Below are positions 1 to 9,053 of a DNA stretch of 64,000 nucleotides, piece after piece; within the stretch, counting starts at the first letter, position 1; every line of letters begins with the position of its first letter. The notes beneath the pieces were generated by a model. It was not told the origin of the DNA and searched no databases. It saw only the letters and a list, made by a program, of their open reading frames with translations. Both the position numbers and the translations under genes were made by a program. The stretch comes from Vibrio sp. PID17_43 (GTDB lineage: Bacteria; Pseudomonadota; Gammaproteobacteria; Enterobacterales; Vibrionaceae): the NCBI RefSeq assembly GCF_002608565.1, contig NZ_LIXM01000019.1:1-64000 (forward strand), in the 5' to 3' direction.

Positions 1-64
1 TGCCCATTAAACGAGAAGATCGGATATATCCGAGAGCAATAAAAGCAAAGGCAAAGAAATACCC

Positions 65-100
65 CAATAAAAAGAAAGCCAGTCAGCTTAACTGACTGGC
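65..100 (-). terminator. Rho-independent terminator of ubiUV
   Basis: A perfect 9-bp stem (78-86 with 92-100, 5-nt loop) is followed, on the minus strand, by a T-rich tract (77 down to about 65). It lies about 50 nt beyond the ubiV stop codon, so it probably ends the ubiUV transcript. Confidence 0.75.
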
Positions 101-150
101 ATTAGGGTAGTGCCTCGCTTTTTAATTGCTTTGAAACTAGTGGAAAGTGT

Positions 151-1041
151 TTAGATGTTTTTCACTTCTAAACCAGCAAGTTGATGCCAGTAACCGTTAC
201 ATTGGCGATCTTGGATCTTACCTGGATTAGTGCCTTTCTCATTTGAACGGAAATGGTCCAGTTCAGAGAAGGTGCTGATGCCCAGTGGACTTAGACGAAC
301 CACATCAACCAACCCTTCCATGCTTGGTAGATCGTTGATTAGGTTGTAGCAGTAACCAGATTGAGTTTGGATGCCGTTCAAGTTAAAGACCTCCTGACCC
401 TCTTGGCTGCTTACTTGGATGCCCGTTGGGTATTTAATACAGCAGGTTTCGCAATCATCTTTGGCTTTGTTTTCTGCACGAGCGGTAAAGCAGCGAGCTG
501 AGTAAGCCAGTGGCAAGTAACCGTGGCTGAACACTTCCACTTCAAACTTACTGCGAATACCTAACTCATCGCATTGTGTTAGCGTGTTGCTCAACCATTC
601 ACGTGATAGCTCAACTGGCATGCACCAGCGAGTCATGCCTTGCTTTAAGAACACATTCAGCGTATGCGCATTGTACGTGTTCACCGCAGGGCCAACGATA
701 AAAGGCACTTTGTGCTCAGAAGCCAATTGAACCGCAGAGACGTCATTTGCTTCAATCGCGAAGTCACCGTTGTCGATGTACTTCTTCATGATGTTGACTT
801 CACTTGGTGCTTCTAGCAGAGCCATGGTTGATAGCACCACTTGTTTACCGGAAGCAGACAGCTCCTTCGCGATATCAAACCAGTGTGTAGGTTTCATTTC
901 ACGGCGCTTTGAACACACCGTTTCACCAAGGTAGATGATGTCAGCTGAGCTTGATTTCGCTTGCTGGTAAAATGCTTCTACATCTTGTCTTGGCCAAAAG
1001 TACAACAGTGGGCCAAGTGCGTATTTCATTGAATTATCCAT
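151..1041 (-). CDS. ubiV: UbiV, O2-independent ubiquinone hydroxylation protein (peptidase U32 family)
   Basis: UbiV (formerly YhbV) works with UbiU and UbiT to make ubiquinone without oxygen; the UbiUV heterodimer carries 4Fe-4S clusters and hydroxylates the precursor ring in the cytoplasm. The protein is strongly similar to E. coli YhbV. The four expected cluster cysteines are visible at about residues 43, 184, 197 and 201 (C-x12-C-x3-C in the C-terminal set). I chose the ATG at 1041 because AGAGG stands 5 nt upstream of it; ATGs at 1059 and 1029 are in frame but poorer. With this start the gene begins 8 nt after the ubiU stop codon, indicating an operon and probable translational coupling. 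Length (296 aa) is normal for the family. Confidence 0.93.
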   Translation of the reverse strand: MDNSMKYALGPLLYFWPRQDVEAFYQQAKSSSADIIYLGETVCSKRREMKPTHWFDIAKELSASGKQVVLSTMALLEAPSEVNIMKKYIDNGDFAIEANDVSAVQLASEHKVPFIVGPAVNTYNAHTLNVFLKQGMTRWCMPVELSREWLSNTLTQCDELGIRSKFEVEVFSHGYLPLAYSARCFTARAENKAKDDCETCCIKYPTGIQVSSQEGQEVFNLNGIQTQSGYCYNLINDLPSMEGLVDVVRLSPLGISTFSELDHFRSNEKGTNPGKIQDRQCNGYWHQLAGLEVKNI

Positions 1042-1049
1042 CTTAACCT

Positions 1050-2063
1050 CTATTGCCATTTACGGTGGTAAGCACCTAAGGTGGTTTGTGTACCTTCAGA
1101 CACGTTTGCTAGTGCCGCATCCCAAGCCGCTTCTACTTGATAGGCTTCAGGGTTTGCTTGGTAACGATCAATCGCGGCTCGCCATGTGCGTGTTACTTGC
1201 TCTACATAAGCAGGGCTGCGCTGACGACCTTCGATTTTCACCGATGCAACATTGGCCGCAAACAGTTCAGGTAGCATAGAAAGGGTGTTCAAGCTGGTTG
1301 GCTCTTCTAGTGCATGATAGCGTTTTTTTTCGCCTTCAATTTCAGCATCAAAACGACCCTTACAAAGAGTAGGGTAGCCGGCATTTTCACCTGCGCTGTA
1401 GCGATCAATAAGAATATCATTCAAGCGCGACTCTAGACCTTGTTCTGTTTCTTGCCAGCGAACGTATTTCGCGGGAGAACAAGCGCCAACGGTGTTTGGT
1501 GATTCACCTGTCATGTATGACGATAGGTAACAGCGTCCCTCAGACATGATACAAAGGCTGCCAAAAGCGAATACCTCTAGCTCGACGTCACTAGTGATGT
1601 TACGCGATAGTTGTTTCACTTGGTGGATCGACAGTACACGAGGCAGTACGACTCGTTTAACGTTGAAGTTCTGTTTGTAGAAATCGATAGCCGCAACGTT
1701 GGTTGCTGATGCTTGTACCGAAAGGTGTAGTTCAAGCTCTGGATATTTGCGAGCAGCATACTCAAGTACCGCAATGTCAGCGACAATCAGTGCGTCTACA
1801 CCAAGGGCTGCAGCGTTATCTACCGCATTTGTCCAACGCTCAAATCCATTTGGGTGAGCAAACGTATTGAGTGCAACATGGATCTTTTTGTTGCGGTCGT
1901 GGACGTATTGCACCGCTTTTTCAAGTTTTTTGCCGTTAAAGTTAAGACCAGCAAAGTGACGAGCGTTTGTATCGTCTTTGAAGCCGATGTATACAGCATC
2001 TGCACCGCAATCAATCGCGGTTTTTAACGCAGGCAAGTTACCCGCAGGGCACAAGAGTTCCAT
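1050..2063 (-). CDS. ubiU: UbiU, O2-independent ubiquinone hydroxylation protein (peptidase U32 family)
   Basis: UbiU (YhbU) is the partner of UbiV in the oxygen-independent ubiquinone pathway. The start MELLCPAGN and the U32 family core are typical; 337 aa against about 331 in E. coli. Cysteines at about 171, 178, 195 and 234 match the four ligands of the 4Fe-4S cluster known in E. coli UbiU. It is the first gene of the ubiUV pair. In E. coli the pair is activated by Fnr; here the upstream region has only a weak FNR-like sequence at 2157-2170. In E. coli ubiT-yhbS lie directly divergent; here a GGDEF-EAL gene is inserted between the two halves. Confidence 0.94.
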   Translation of the reverse strand: MELLCPAGNLPALKTAIDCGADAVYIGFKDDTNARHFAGLNFNGKKLEKAVQYVHDRNKKIHVALNTFAHPNGFERWTNAVDNAAALGVDALIVADIAVLEYAARKYPELELHLSVQASATNVAAIDFYKQNFNVKRVVLPRVLSIHQVKQLSRNITSDVELEVFAFGSLCIMSEGRCYLSSYMTGESPNTVGACSPAKYVRWQETEQGLESRLNDILIDRYSAGENAGYPTLCKGRFDAEIEGEKKRYHALEEPTSLNTLSMLPELFAANVASVKIEGRQRSPAYVEQVTRTWRAAIDRYQANPEAYQVEAAWDAALANVSEGTQTTLGAYHRKWQ

Positions 2064-2156
2064 ATGCTCACAATCATAGAGAATAAAAAGATGGTCGCAT
2101 TTTATGAAGAATTATGAATAGCGAAATTGACCTAAGTTAGGTTTAGCTCAATAAAG

Positions 2157-2170
2157 TTGAGATTTATCTC
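2157..2170. promoter_or_regulatory. Weak FNR-like box upstream of ubiU
   Basis: TTGAGATTTATCTC matches 7 of the 10 defined positions of TTGAT-N4-ATCAA. It lies about 95 nt before the ubiU start, and Fnr control of ubiUV is known in E. coli. An adjacent inverted repeat CTCAA-N5-TTGAG (2147-2161) overlaps it. The match is weak and offered only because of the biology. Toward the other end of this gap, a C/G hairpin at 2267-2293 lies just beyond the stop codon of the GGDEF-EAL gene and may act as its transcript end, although it has no clear T-run. Confidence 0.22.
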
Positions 2171-2300
2171 TTAAGTAACGTCGAGAGGCTTAGCTTAGGG
2201 AGTCAGAGTTGGCATGTATGATAGGCAACACTTCGAATATTTAGTGGTTGTAGTTTTATCGATACGTTTCCCCCATGAGAGTCAGGGGGGAAAGTGCGCA

Positions 2301-4340
2301 TTATTTTTTGTGGCGACGGTTTTGTACGAACAGTTCTTCGACTTCGTGCTTCGGTTGAGGACGATAGAAATGAAAGCCTTGAATCGAGTTACATTGCAAG
2401 TTGGATAACAGGGTCGCTTGCTGGTGTGTTTCTACGCCCTCTGCGACGACCGTTAAATCGAGCGATTTACCTAGGTTGATGATGTTTTCAATAACAGTCA
2501 CCTGTTTTGACAAGATATCAATGTCGCTGATAAAGGCTCGGTCTATTTTTAGCTCATCGATTGGAAAGCGTGCCAAATAAGAGAGGGAAGAGTAGCCTGT
2601 ACCAAAGTCGTCAATAGAAAGGTTGAAGCCGAGTTTCTTTATTGCGTTTAGCATTTGCAGTGTGTGTTGACTGTCACTCATCACCGCACTTTCGGTTAGC
2701 TCGAAAGTAATGCAGCTTGGATCGAGCTCGGTAGTGCGCAGTAGCTTTTCCATGTAGTCAATGAGCTGAGGATTGCCAAATTGTTCAGGAGAAAGGTTAA
2801 TTGCCACACGTCCTGGCAGGATACCCTGTAGCTTCCAACGCTTGACAGTATTAAATACATCACGCATGACCACTTTACCAAGGTGCTCGATCAAGCCGGC
2901 ACGTTCGGCTACAGGGATAAACGCCCCTGGACTGATGTAACCCTCGACAGGGTGCTTCCAGCGCACTAAGGCTTCCGCTCCGTTAATGCTGAAGTCGCGA
3001 GCATTTACTTTTGGTTGATACCAGACTTCCAATCCGTGTTGTTGCAATGCTTTTTGCAGCTCAATTTCCAACCACAAACGCATGCGCGCTTCTTTATTCA
3101 TCTGATCGTTAAACTTGATCAGGCGGTTGCGGCCGCGATCCTTGGCTTCATACATTGCCGTATCGGCATTTTGCAGGAGGATTCGTGCGTCTTGGCCATC
3201 TTCTGGATAACGCACACTCCCAATTGAACAAGCAAGACGTTTACTGAAGTGGTGTAGATCAAATGGCTGGTTGATCAAAGAGATGATGCGCTCGGAAAGG
3301 CTCTCTGCCATACGGGTATTTTCTGGTTCTGGCAAAATAATACCGAATTCGTCTCCCCCAAGGTGGCCAATGATTACTTGGCTTGGTAATGAGTGCTTAA
3401 GACGAGCGGATACCTCCTGAATGACTTTATCACCAATGTGATGGCCAAGTGAGTCATTGATGTTTTTGAAGTTATCGATGTCAAGATAAAACACCAATAG
3501 TGGCGTGCGCCTGTTAATCAGTTGCTCAAGACGTTTGGTAAACCCAAAGCGGTTGTATAGCTTGGTCAGAGAGTCAATGTGAGCATCTTCAGCGGAGCCT
3601 GAAGAAAGCGTTTTAGGTGTGTCGTCGGCATCCTGGATAAGGATTATTTGGGATTCACTGCCAAGAACAGCGGTGGTGTCAGCATGCAGGCGTACCTTTC
3701 GCTCAAATCCACATCTTGCACTGGTTAAACAGGCAAACGGTTTTTCAGACAGGAGTGAACTGATGCGATGACTAAAAACTTTCTTGCTGTTTTCATCGAT
3801 GAATAGACGAGACAGCTCTTCTCCGAGCAATTCATGTGGCGAGTTTAGACCAAGTAAGCGAGACGATGCGGGGTTGGCAGAAATGATGATGTCATTTTCA
3901 ACCAATAACAAACCATCAGGTAAAAGCTGAGTAAGCTTGGAAAATTTGCTTTCTGACTCTTCTAAAGAACGAACAAGAATGTGTTTTTCAGAAGTATCAA
4001 TGGCATGAAATACCACGAATCGGGTTTCATTCCCTTCTTTAATCGGAGAAAGACTAAAATGTAAGTTAGTCTCTAAGCCCGTTTCATCTAGGGTTATTTC
4101 TGCTTCTACATGATCGCCTTTGAAAGCGCGTTGATAGTAAGGAGCAAGCTTGTTATAGAATACGTCACCTAGAACTTGGCTATCGTTAAGACCAATGATT
4201 TCGCTATGGCCTAAGCCCGCAATGTCACAATAGCGCTCACTTACCATTCGATAACTGTGTTTCTTGTCAAGAATGGCAAAAAAGAAAGGACTATTTGAGG
4301 TTAGCGTTGCAAACCAATGTTGTAATTGCTGGGAAGGCAT
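2301..4340 (-). CDS. PAS-PAS-GGDEF-EAL cyclic-di-GMP signalling protein
   Basis: A soluble c-di-GMP metabolic protein of 679 aa. Two PAS-like sensor regions occupy about residues 5-115 and 130-240. A GGDEF domain follows (about 255-410) with an intact GGDEF motif at 328-332, then an EAL domain (about 425-670) with EALVRW at 456-461, ELTES at 547-551 and DDFGTGYSS at 577-585. Both catalytic cores look intact, so it could make or degrade c-di-GMP; which activity dominates cannot be told from sequence. No RxxD inhibitory site is visible in front of GGDEF. No membrane segments are seen. I use the ATG at 4340; the frame extends to a TTG at 4361, and neither has a good ribosome binding site. It is transcribed toward ubiU as a separate unit. 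Confidence 0.9.
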   Translation of the reverse strand: MPSQQLQHWFATLTSNSPFFFAILDKKHSYRMVSERYCDIAGLGHSEIIGLNDSQVLGDVFYNKLAPYYQRAFKGDHVEAEITLDETGLETNLHFSLSPIKEGNETRFVVFHAIDTSEKHILVRSLEESESKFSKLTQLLPDGLLLVENDIIISANPASSRLLGLNSPHELLGEELSRLFIDENSKKVFSHRISSLLSEKPFACLTSARCGFERKVRLHADTTAVLGSESQIILIQDADDTPKTLSSGSAEDAHIDSLTKLYNRFGFTKRLEQLINRRTPLLVFYLDIDNFKNINDSLGHHIGDKVIQEVSARLKHSLPSQVIIGHLGGDEFGIILPEPENTRMAESLSERIISLINQPFDLHHFSKRLACSIGSVRYPEDGQDARILLQNADTAMYEAKDRGRNRLIKFNDQMNKEARMRLWLEIELQKALQQHGLEVWYQPKVNARDFSINGAEALVRWKHPVEGYISPGAFIPVAERAGLIEHLGKVVMRDVFNTVKRWKLQGILPGRVAINLSPEQFGNPQLIDYMEKLLRTTELDPSCITFELTESAVMSDSQHTLQMLNAIKKLGFNLSIDDFGTGYSSLSYLARFPIDELKIDRAFISDIDILSKQVTVIENIINLGKSLDLTVVAEGVETHQQATLLSNLQCNSIQGFHFYRPQPKHEVEELFVQNRRHKK

Positions 4341-4757
4341 TAGGGGGTTACCGATCTCCAATGAGCCAGATTATTCGTCCGTGTAATAAAAACGCTATCG
4401 TGATAACTATAACTTTGAAGCTACCGTTATTAAAGAATTTATCAATGTCTTAGCATCGATAATACAGCAAAGGTCAAAAAAATGACGCATTTGTTTGAGA
4501 CATGGCGGTTTTATGCCCAGATAACCACTTTTCACTTGATTCTGAAAGAATGTTCTTGTGTATATGTGCCATGGTGCGACGATTTGTCTTTTAAAATCAA
4601 TACTACCCATTAAGCTAGCCAGTTAAGACAACGTTATGCATTTTGGGCTTGAAAGTCACGGAGTATAAACAAACTGTTTTCTTGATAAATGACAGGTACA
4701 GGTATTACTCTATTGCGTAAAATAGACAACCTTATGACAAAGTAACGGATAATTAGC
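4341..4757. other. Divergent promoter region between the GGDEF-EAL gene and ubiT
   Basis: About 400 bp without a convincing gene. It must hold the promoters for the GGDEF-EAL gene (minus) and ubiT (plus). A half FNR-like motif, TTGATAAATGACAG, begins at about 4683, roughly 75 nt before ubiT; only the left half agrees with consensus. I see no terminator or repeat. Confidence 0.4.
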
Positions 4758-5285
4758 GTGTTAAACAAGATTCGCAGTCAACTAGTAAACAACGCAGCAT
4801 CAATTTTGCGATCTCCAGTCCAGTTATTACCACAAGCTGTTCAGAAAAAAGCCTTGTTAGAAGGGCTGAAAATGGTGTTCAAGGAAGCGTTAGAAGATGG
4901 CGACTTTGAATTCCTTGAAGATAAGTGGTTAAAAGTTGCGATTAAAGACTTGAACTTAGCATGGTACATCAGCTACCAGGACGGAAAGTTAGTGGTTGCG
5001 GAGAAATCAGTTCAGGAAGACGTTAGCTTTAGTGGTCACCTTAATGATTTGGTGTTGATTGCTGGCCGTAAAGAAGATCCTGACACGCTGTTCTTTCAAC
5101 GCCGCCTTTCTATTGAAGGCGATACTGAGCTTGGTTTGGAAGTAAAAAACTTAATGGACAGTGTCGATTTAGAGCAGTTGCCAAAAGCGATGCAGGTTGC
5201 ATTGAGTCAACTAGCGGACTTTGTTCAAAAAGGGGTTCAAGAGCTAGCACAAGAAACCGGAGTGACGAATGCTTATTCGAACTGA
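4758..5285 (+). CDS. ubiT: UbiT, SCP2-domain accessory factor for O2-independent ubiquinone synthesis
   Basis: UbiT (YhbT) is a lipid-binding SCP2-domain protein needed, with UbiU and UbiV, for anaerobic ubiquinone synthesis. The 175-aa product has the family length and a typical SCP2 core, including WYISYQDGKLVV and an acidic DTLFFQRRLSIEGDTELG stretch. It starts with GTG at 4758, preceded by CGGA 8-10 nt upstream. The reading frame overlaps the next gene, yhbS, by 17 nt, as in E. coli where the pair is also adjacent, so they form one operon. Having ubiUV 2.7 kb away in divergent orientation supports the assignment. Confidence 0.92.
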   Translation: MLNKIRSQLVNNAASILRSPVQLLPQAVQKKALLEGLKMVFKEALEDGDFEFLEDKWLKVAIKDLNLAWYISYQDGKLVVAEKSVQEDVSFSGHLNDLVLIAGRKEDPDTLFFQRRLSIEGDTELGLEVKNLMDSVDLEQLPKAMQVALSQLADFVQKGVQELAQETGVTNAYSN

Positions 5286-5772
5286 AGCGCCCGCAGACAT
5301 TCTCAAGATTGACGGCCTATTGAAGCACGCATTTCCGACGGAGGCCGAAGCCAATTTGGTGATGCGTTTACGTGAAAATGGCAAGCTTACTCTGTCGCTC
5401 GTAGCGTGTACGGATGATGGTGAAGTGATCGGACATGCTCTATTTAGCCCAGTAACTTTGAACGGCGAAGATTTATCATGGCAAGGTCTAGCACCGTTAA
5501 GCGTACATGAAGATTACCGTCGCCAAGGCATTGCTTCTGAGTTAATTAAGGAAGGTTTTGAATTTTTGCGTGATTTCGGTTACCCAGTTTGTGTCGTATT
5601 GGGGGCGCCGGATTACTACGCGCGTCAAGGTTTTAAAGCCGGTGAAGAGATGGGCTTTGACTGCGCATGGGAAGTGCCCCAAGGAGCATTCCGCGTAGCA
5701 GAATTGGTGGAAGGTCAGTGCGATGGACGTTCTGGGCGCATCGATTATGCACCAGAATTTTCTGAGCTATAA
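5269..5772 (+). CDS. yhbS: YhbS-like GNAT N-acetyltransferase
   Basis: A 167-aa GNAT-family acetyltransferase resembling E. coli YhbS. The acetyl-CoA-binding motif A is visible as APLSVHEDYRRQGIASELI (about residues 74-92), followed by the YARQGF segment that typifies motif B. The substrate is not known from sequence; YhbS has been linked to acylation-related processes in E. coli, but I would not assign one here. It is the second gene of the ubiT-yhbS operon, with overlapping reading frames, and is followed directly by a strong terminator. Confidence 0.88.
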   Translation: MLIRTEAPADILKIDGLLKHAFPTEAEANLVMRLRENGKLTLSLVACTDDGEVIGHALFSPVTLNGEDLSWQGLAPLSVHEDYRRQGIASELIKEGFEFLRDFGYPVCVVLGAPDYYARQGFKAGEEMGFDCAWEVPQGAFRVAELVEGQCDGRSGRIDYAPEFSEL

Positions 5773-5789
5773 CCATTGAGATTGAATGA

Positions 5790-5822
5790 CAAAGCCCGCT
5801 GTAAAAAGCGGGCTTTGTTTTT
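5790..5822 (+). terminator. Rho-independent terminator of ubiT-yhbS
   Basis: A perfect 11-bp stem (5790-5800 with 5807-5817) with a 6-nt loop is followed by TTTTT (5818-5822), 18 nt after the yhbS stop codon. Confidence 0.93.
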
Positions 5823-5845
5823 ATGAAGTGACGAAGAAAAATGAT

Positions 5846-6302
5846 TTAATCTTGTTCTTGGACGCGCTTTTTGCCCCAAATTTCGATTTTTGCTTTTTTA
5901 CTTACACTGGCCACATGAGTACCATGTTGCCCTAACCATTGTATGCCATACCAAGACGTTTGAGTTTGACATTTTCAGAACCTGGTAGAGTCTAAGCTCG
6001 TGTTGACATGCCTTTGGTTAACGTACTCGTCATGGTCTTAAGTTCTTTCTCGCTACCATCGGTCATGGTGATTTTCATGTTTTTGAAGTTCACCTTGCCT
6101 GAGTGCACTTAATTTTAATTTTGATTTTGCTAAACTGGCGGTTTTTCAATAAACCGTTCGGTTCTACGGTATCAGTCTCGGGTTTGGAAGTTAACGGTTT
6201 TTGATCGATAAGTTGCCAGTTATCATGGCTGCTCTTAGCAAAGGTAACAAAGCTGGTGGCCGAGATTAGCAGTGCAATAGGGATTGATTGGAAAAGCTTC
6301 AT
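5846..6302 (-). pseudogene. Decayed small exported protein gene (DUF2541-like)
   Basis: An ATG at 6302 opens a frame with a good signal peptide (MKLFQSIPIALLISATSFVTFA) and a region ending at FSKIKIKIKCTQ, where the frame runs to a stop at about 6090. Coding-like sequence then continues in another frame, VNFKNMKITMTDGSEK, through KELKTMTSTLTKGMSTRA, is cut by a TAG at about 5995, resumes as LPGSENVKLKRL, and finally, in a further frame, reads VSKKAKIEIWGKKRVQEQD before a TAA at 5846. At least two frameshifts and one in-frame stop are therefore needed to join the pieces. The layout (signal peptide, KIKIKC, NMKITMTDG, KIEIWG) recalls small DUF2541/YaaI-like periplasmic proteins; the family name is tentative, the breakage is seen directly. 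Confidence 0.72.
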
Positions 6303-6365
6303 AACACCTCTGACTTTACCTGCGATTATTTGGTAGCATTGCCTCGTTCAATTAGGTGACAAAAA

Positions 6366-6764
6366 ATGTCAATAAACGAGAAACAGTATTTAAATGAAAT
6401 GGGGATCAGCACATGGGAGTTGATCCATCCAGATAGGTTGGAAAACTATCAAGTGCCAATGTTACGTTTGCAAAGTTCTTGTAAACTCCTATTGGTTTCA
6501 CCAATGTGTCCAGAAAATGAGACAGCATTGATGTTTGAGCGGGTGCTAAAAAGCATCAAGCTCACACTTGATGATGCGCTGCATCTAGAGCCAGAGCGTT
6601 TATCATCATTGGGTGAACATGAGTTGGATTGGGTGTGGTTTGCTGGCTGTGAAGCCGATACGAGTATTAATGCTAAGCAGCTGACTTCGCCGCTATTAAA
6701 AGACATTGATGGTAACAACGAACAGCGCCGCGCCTTATGGCAGCAGATTTGTTCATATTCTTAA
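6366..6764 (+). CDS. holD: DNA polymerase III psi subunit HolD
   Basis: HolD (psi) joins chi (HolC) to the clamp-loader complex and so connects DNA polymerase III with single-strand-binding protein. The 132-aa product has the psi family pattern: an N-terminal MGI-TWELIHP segment that in E. coli forms the clamp-loader contact, a central LLLVSP strand, and the C-terminal signature RRALWQQICSYS, nearly identical to the E. coli ending ARAALWQQICTYE. The gene lies 12 nt upstream of rimI, the same pairing as in E. coli, and the two are surely co-transcribed. Confidence 0.93.
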   Translation: MSINEKQYLNEMGISTWELIHPDRLENYQVPMLRLQSSCKLLLVSPMCPENETALMFERVLKSIKLTLDDALHLEPERLSSLGEHELDWVWFAGCEADTSINAKQLTSPLLKDIDGNNEQRRALWQQICSYS

Positions 6765-6776
6765 TGGAGCAAACGC

Positions 6777-7232
6777 GTGACGATTGAAATTACGCCGATG
6801 AGTGCAGAACACTTAGATCAAGTATGGCAAATTGAACAACAAGCCCATTCTCACCCTTGGGCAGAATCGATCGTTCGTGACTTGTCTAGCCGAGGTGCAT
6901 GTCATCATGTGATGACCAACGCCGACGAGGTTGTGGGTTATTTCTATGGGCAGAACATTGTCGGTGAAGTGACGCTACTTAATATTGCCGTTGCACCGAG
7001 CCAGCAAGGCAAAGGATTGGGTCAAAAGTTGCTTGACGCATTTCTAGGTTACTGTGAGCAAGCCAAAGCAGAGAGTGCTTGGCTAGAAGTTCGTGAAAGT
7101 AATTTGCCAGCGATTCATATTTATGAGCAAGCCGGTTTTAATGAAGTGGATCGCCGTTACAACTATTACCCAGCTAAAACCGGTAATGGCAAAGAAGATG
7201 CAATCATCATGAGCTACCTGTTCTTTTATTAA
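6777..7232 (+). CDS. rimI: Ribosomal protein bS18 alanine N-acetyltransferase RimI
   Basis: RimI is a GNAT enzyme that acetylates the N-terminal alanine of ribosomal protein S18. The 151-aa product shows the acetyl-CoA motif VAPSQQGKGLGQKLL (about residues 62-76) and a WLEVRESNLPAIHIYEQAGF stretch typical of RimI. It begins with GTG at 6777, with GGAG 7 nt upstream. It follows holD by 12 nt, an arrangement conserved in enterobacteria and vibrios. There is no clear terminator after it; a hairpin at 7263-7283 (CCCCTA with TAGGGG) lies in the leader of the next gene. Confidence 0.94.
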   Translation: MTIEITPMSAEHLDQVWQIEQQAHSHPWAESIVRDLSSRGACHHVMTNADEVVGYFYGQNIVGEVTLLNIAVAPSQQGKGLGQKLLDAFLGYCEQAKAESAWLEVRESNLPAIHIYEQAGFNEVDRRYNYYPAKTGNGKEDAIIMSYLFFY

Positions 7233-7262
7233 TTACTGTCGCTCAAACCTCAAGGAAAGTTG

Positions 7263-7283
7263 CCCCTAGCGCAATAATAGGGG
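7263..7283 (+). other. Hairpin in the prfC leader
   Basis: CCCCTA (7263-7268) pairs with TAGGGG (7278-7283) across a 9-nt loop, between rimI and prfC. There is no T-run after it, so a terminator is unlikely; it could be a weak processing or leader structure. Confidence 0.3.
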
Positions 7284-7361
7284 ACAATACCGCGTAATAT
7301 TGAATCAAAAAAGCTTGTTCGAGATTCGGGTAAGCAATAGACATCAAAGAAGACGATTTTC

Positions 7362-8951
7362 ATGTCAAATACACCTTTTCTAGGCGAAGTTTCTAAGCGT
7401 AGAACGTTCGCTATTATTTCTCACCCGGATGCGGGTAAAACCACCATTACAGAAAAAGTACTGTTATTCGGAAACGCAATCCAAAAAGCCGGCACGGTTA
7501 AAGGTCGTGGTAACGCACAACACGCAAAATCAGACTGGATGGAAATGGAAAAGGAACGTGGTATCTCGGTAACCACTTCTGTGATGCAGTTCCCTTACAA
7601 TGATTGTCTGGTAAACCTACTGGATACGCCAGGACACGAAGATTTCTCGGAAGATACGTACCGTACACTAACGGCGGTTGACTCATGTCTGATGGTGATT
7701 GATGCAGCGAAAGGTGTCGAGGATCGTACTCGCAAACTGATGGAAGTGACGCGTCTACGTGATACACCAATCGTCACCTTCATGAACAAACTTGACCGTG
7801 ATGTTCGTGATCCAATGGAAGTATTGGACGAAGTAGAAAACGAACTGGGCATGATGTGTGCACCAATTACATGGCCAATCGGTTGTGGTAAAGAGTTTAA
7901 AGGTGTTTACCACATTCACCGCGATGAGACGATTCTGTACGAATCTGGTCATGGTCATGAGATCCAAGAAGTTCGCATCATCAAAGGTCTGGACAACCCT
8001 GAACTTGATGAAAAAGTAGGTGAAAGCCTAGCGGCAAGTGTTCGTGAAGAACTTGAACTTGTGATGGGCGCTTGCCCTGAGTTTGATCACGAAGCATTCC
8101 TTGTCGGTGAGTTAACGCCAGTTTACTTCGGTACGGCTTTGGGCAACTTCGGTGTTGATCACATGCTAGATGGCCTGACTGAATGGGCGCCAGCGCCGAA
8201 AACTCGTCAAGCGGTTGAGCGTGATGTTGAAGCGACCGAAGAGAAATTCTCTGGTTTCGTATTCAAAATCCAGGCAAACATGGATCCAAAACACCGCGAC
8301 CGTATTGCCTTCATGCGTATTGTATCAGGCACGTACACGCAAGGTATGAAGATGAACCACGTTCGTCTTGGCAAGCAAGTGAGCATTTCTGACGCGGTAA
8401 CCTTTATGGCGGGTGACCGCTCACGTGCGGAAAATGCTTACGCGGGTGATATTATCGGTCTACATAACCACGGTACAATCCAAATTGGTGACACTTTCAC
8501 TCAAGGTGAGTCGCTGAAGTTCTCTGGTATTCCAAACTTTGCTCCAGAGTTGTTCCGTCGTATTCGTCTAAAAGATCCATTGAAGCAGAAACAGCTGCTA
8601 AAAGGTCTGGTTCAGTTATCTGAAGAGGGGGCGGTACAGGTATTCCGTCCGCTACAAAATAACGATCTGATCGTTGGTGCGGTCGGTGTACTTCAGTTTG
8701 ACGTGGTTGTGGCTCGTTTGAAGTCAGAATACAACGTTGAAGCGATCTATGAAGGGGTTAACGTTGCAACTGCGCGTTGGGTTGAGTGTGGTGATGCGAA
8801 GAAACTGGATGAGTTCCAACGTAAGAACCAAGCGAACCTAGCGCTAGATGGCGGTGATAACCTAACGTACATTGCCCCAACGATGGTTAACTTGAACCTT
8901 GCTCAAGAACGTTTTCCTGATGTCGATTTCCGTGCAACGCGTGAGCACTAA
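7362..8951 (+). CDS. prfC: Peptide chain release factor 3 (RF3)
   Basis: RF3 is a translational GTPase that removes RF1/RF2 from the ribosome after peptide release. The 529-aa length equals that of E. coli RF3. GTPase motifs are visible: G1 [12 protein letters not shown] (about 21-32), the switch region [13 protein letters not shown]3 [14 protein letters not shown] and G4 NKLDRD. The ending VDFRATREH is typical of the family. Codon use is biased as in well-expressed genes. The gene has its own leader and terminator, so it is probably transcribed alone. Confidence 0.97.
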   Translation: MSNTPFLGEVSKRRTFAIISHPDAGKTTITEKVLLFGNAIQKAGTVKGRGNAQHAKSDWMEMEKERGISVTTSVMQFPYNDCLVNLLDTPGHEDFSEDTYRTLTAVDSCLMVIDAAKGVEDRTRKLMEVTRLRDTPIVTFMNKLDRDVRDPMEVLDEVENELGMMCAPITWPIGCGKEFKGVYHIHRDETILYESGHGHEIQEVRIIKGLDNPELDEKVGESLAASVREELELVMGACPEFDHEAFLVGELTPVYFGTALGNFGVDHMLDGLTEWAPAPKTRQAVERDVEATEEKFSGFVFKIQANMDPKHRDRIAFMRIVSGTYTQGMKMNHVRLGKQVSISDAVTFMAGDRSRAENAYAGDIIGLHNHGTIQIGDTFTQGESLKFSGIPNFAPELFRRIRLKDPLKQKQLLKGLVQLSEEGAVQVFRPLQNNDLIVGAVGVLQFDVVVARLKSEYNVEAIYEGVNVATARWVECGDAKKLDEFQRKNQANLALDGGDNLTYIAPTMVNLNLAQERFPDVDFRATREH

Positions 8952-8990
8952 TCGCATCTAAGCCGCTCTACATTGAGCACTGGATTATAG

Positions 8991-9033
8991 GCCGCCGTTA
9001 GCTATACACTTAGCTAACGGCGGCTTTTTATTT
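8991..9033 (+). terminator. Rho-independent terminator of prfC
   Basis: A perfect 14-bp stem (8991-9004 with 9011-9024) with a 6-nt loop is followed by TTTTTATTT, about 40 nt beyond the prfC stop codon. Confidence 0.95.
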
Positions 9034-9053
9034 GGTGTACAGAAAGGTGTGAA

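Noticed and set aside
4407..4610. Short minus-strand ORF upstream of the GGDEF-EAL gene
   Set aside because: No ribosome binding site, no recognisable domain, and it lies in a region that must hold divergent promoters.
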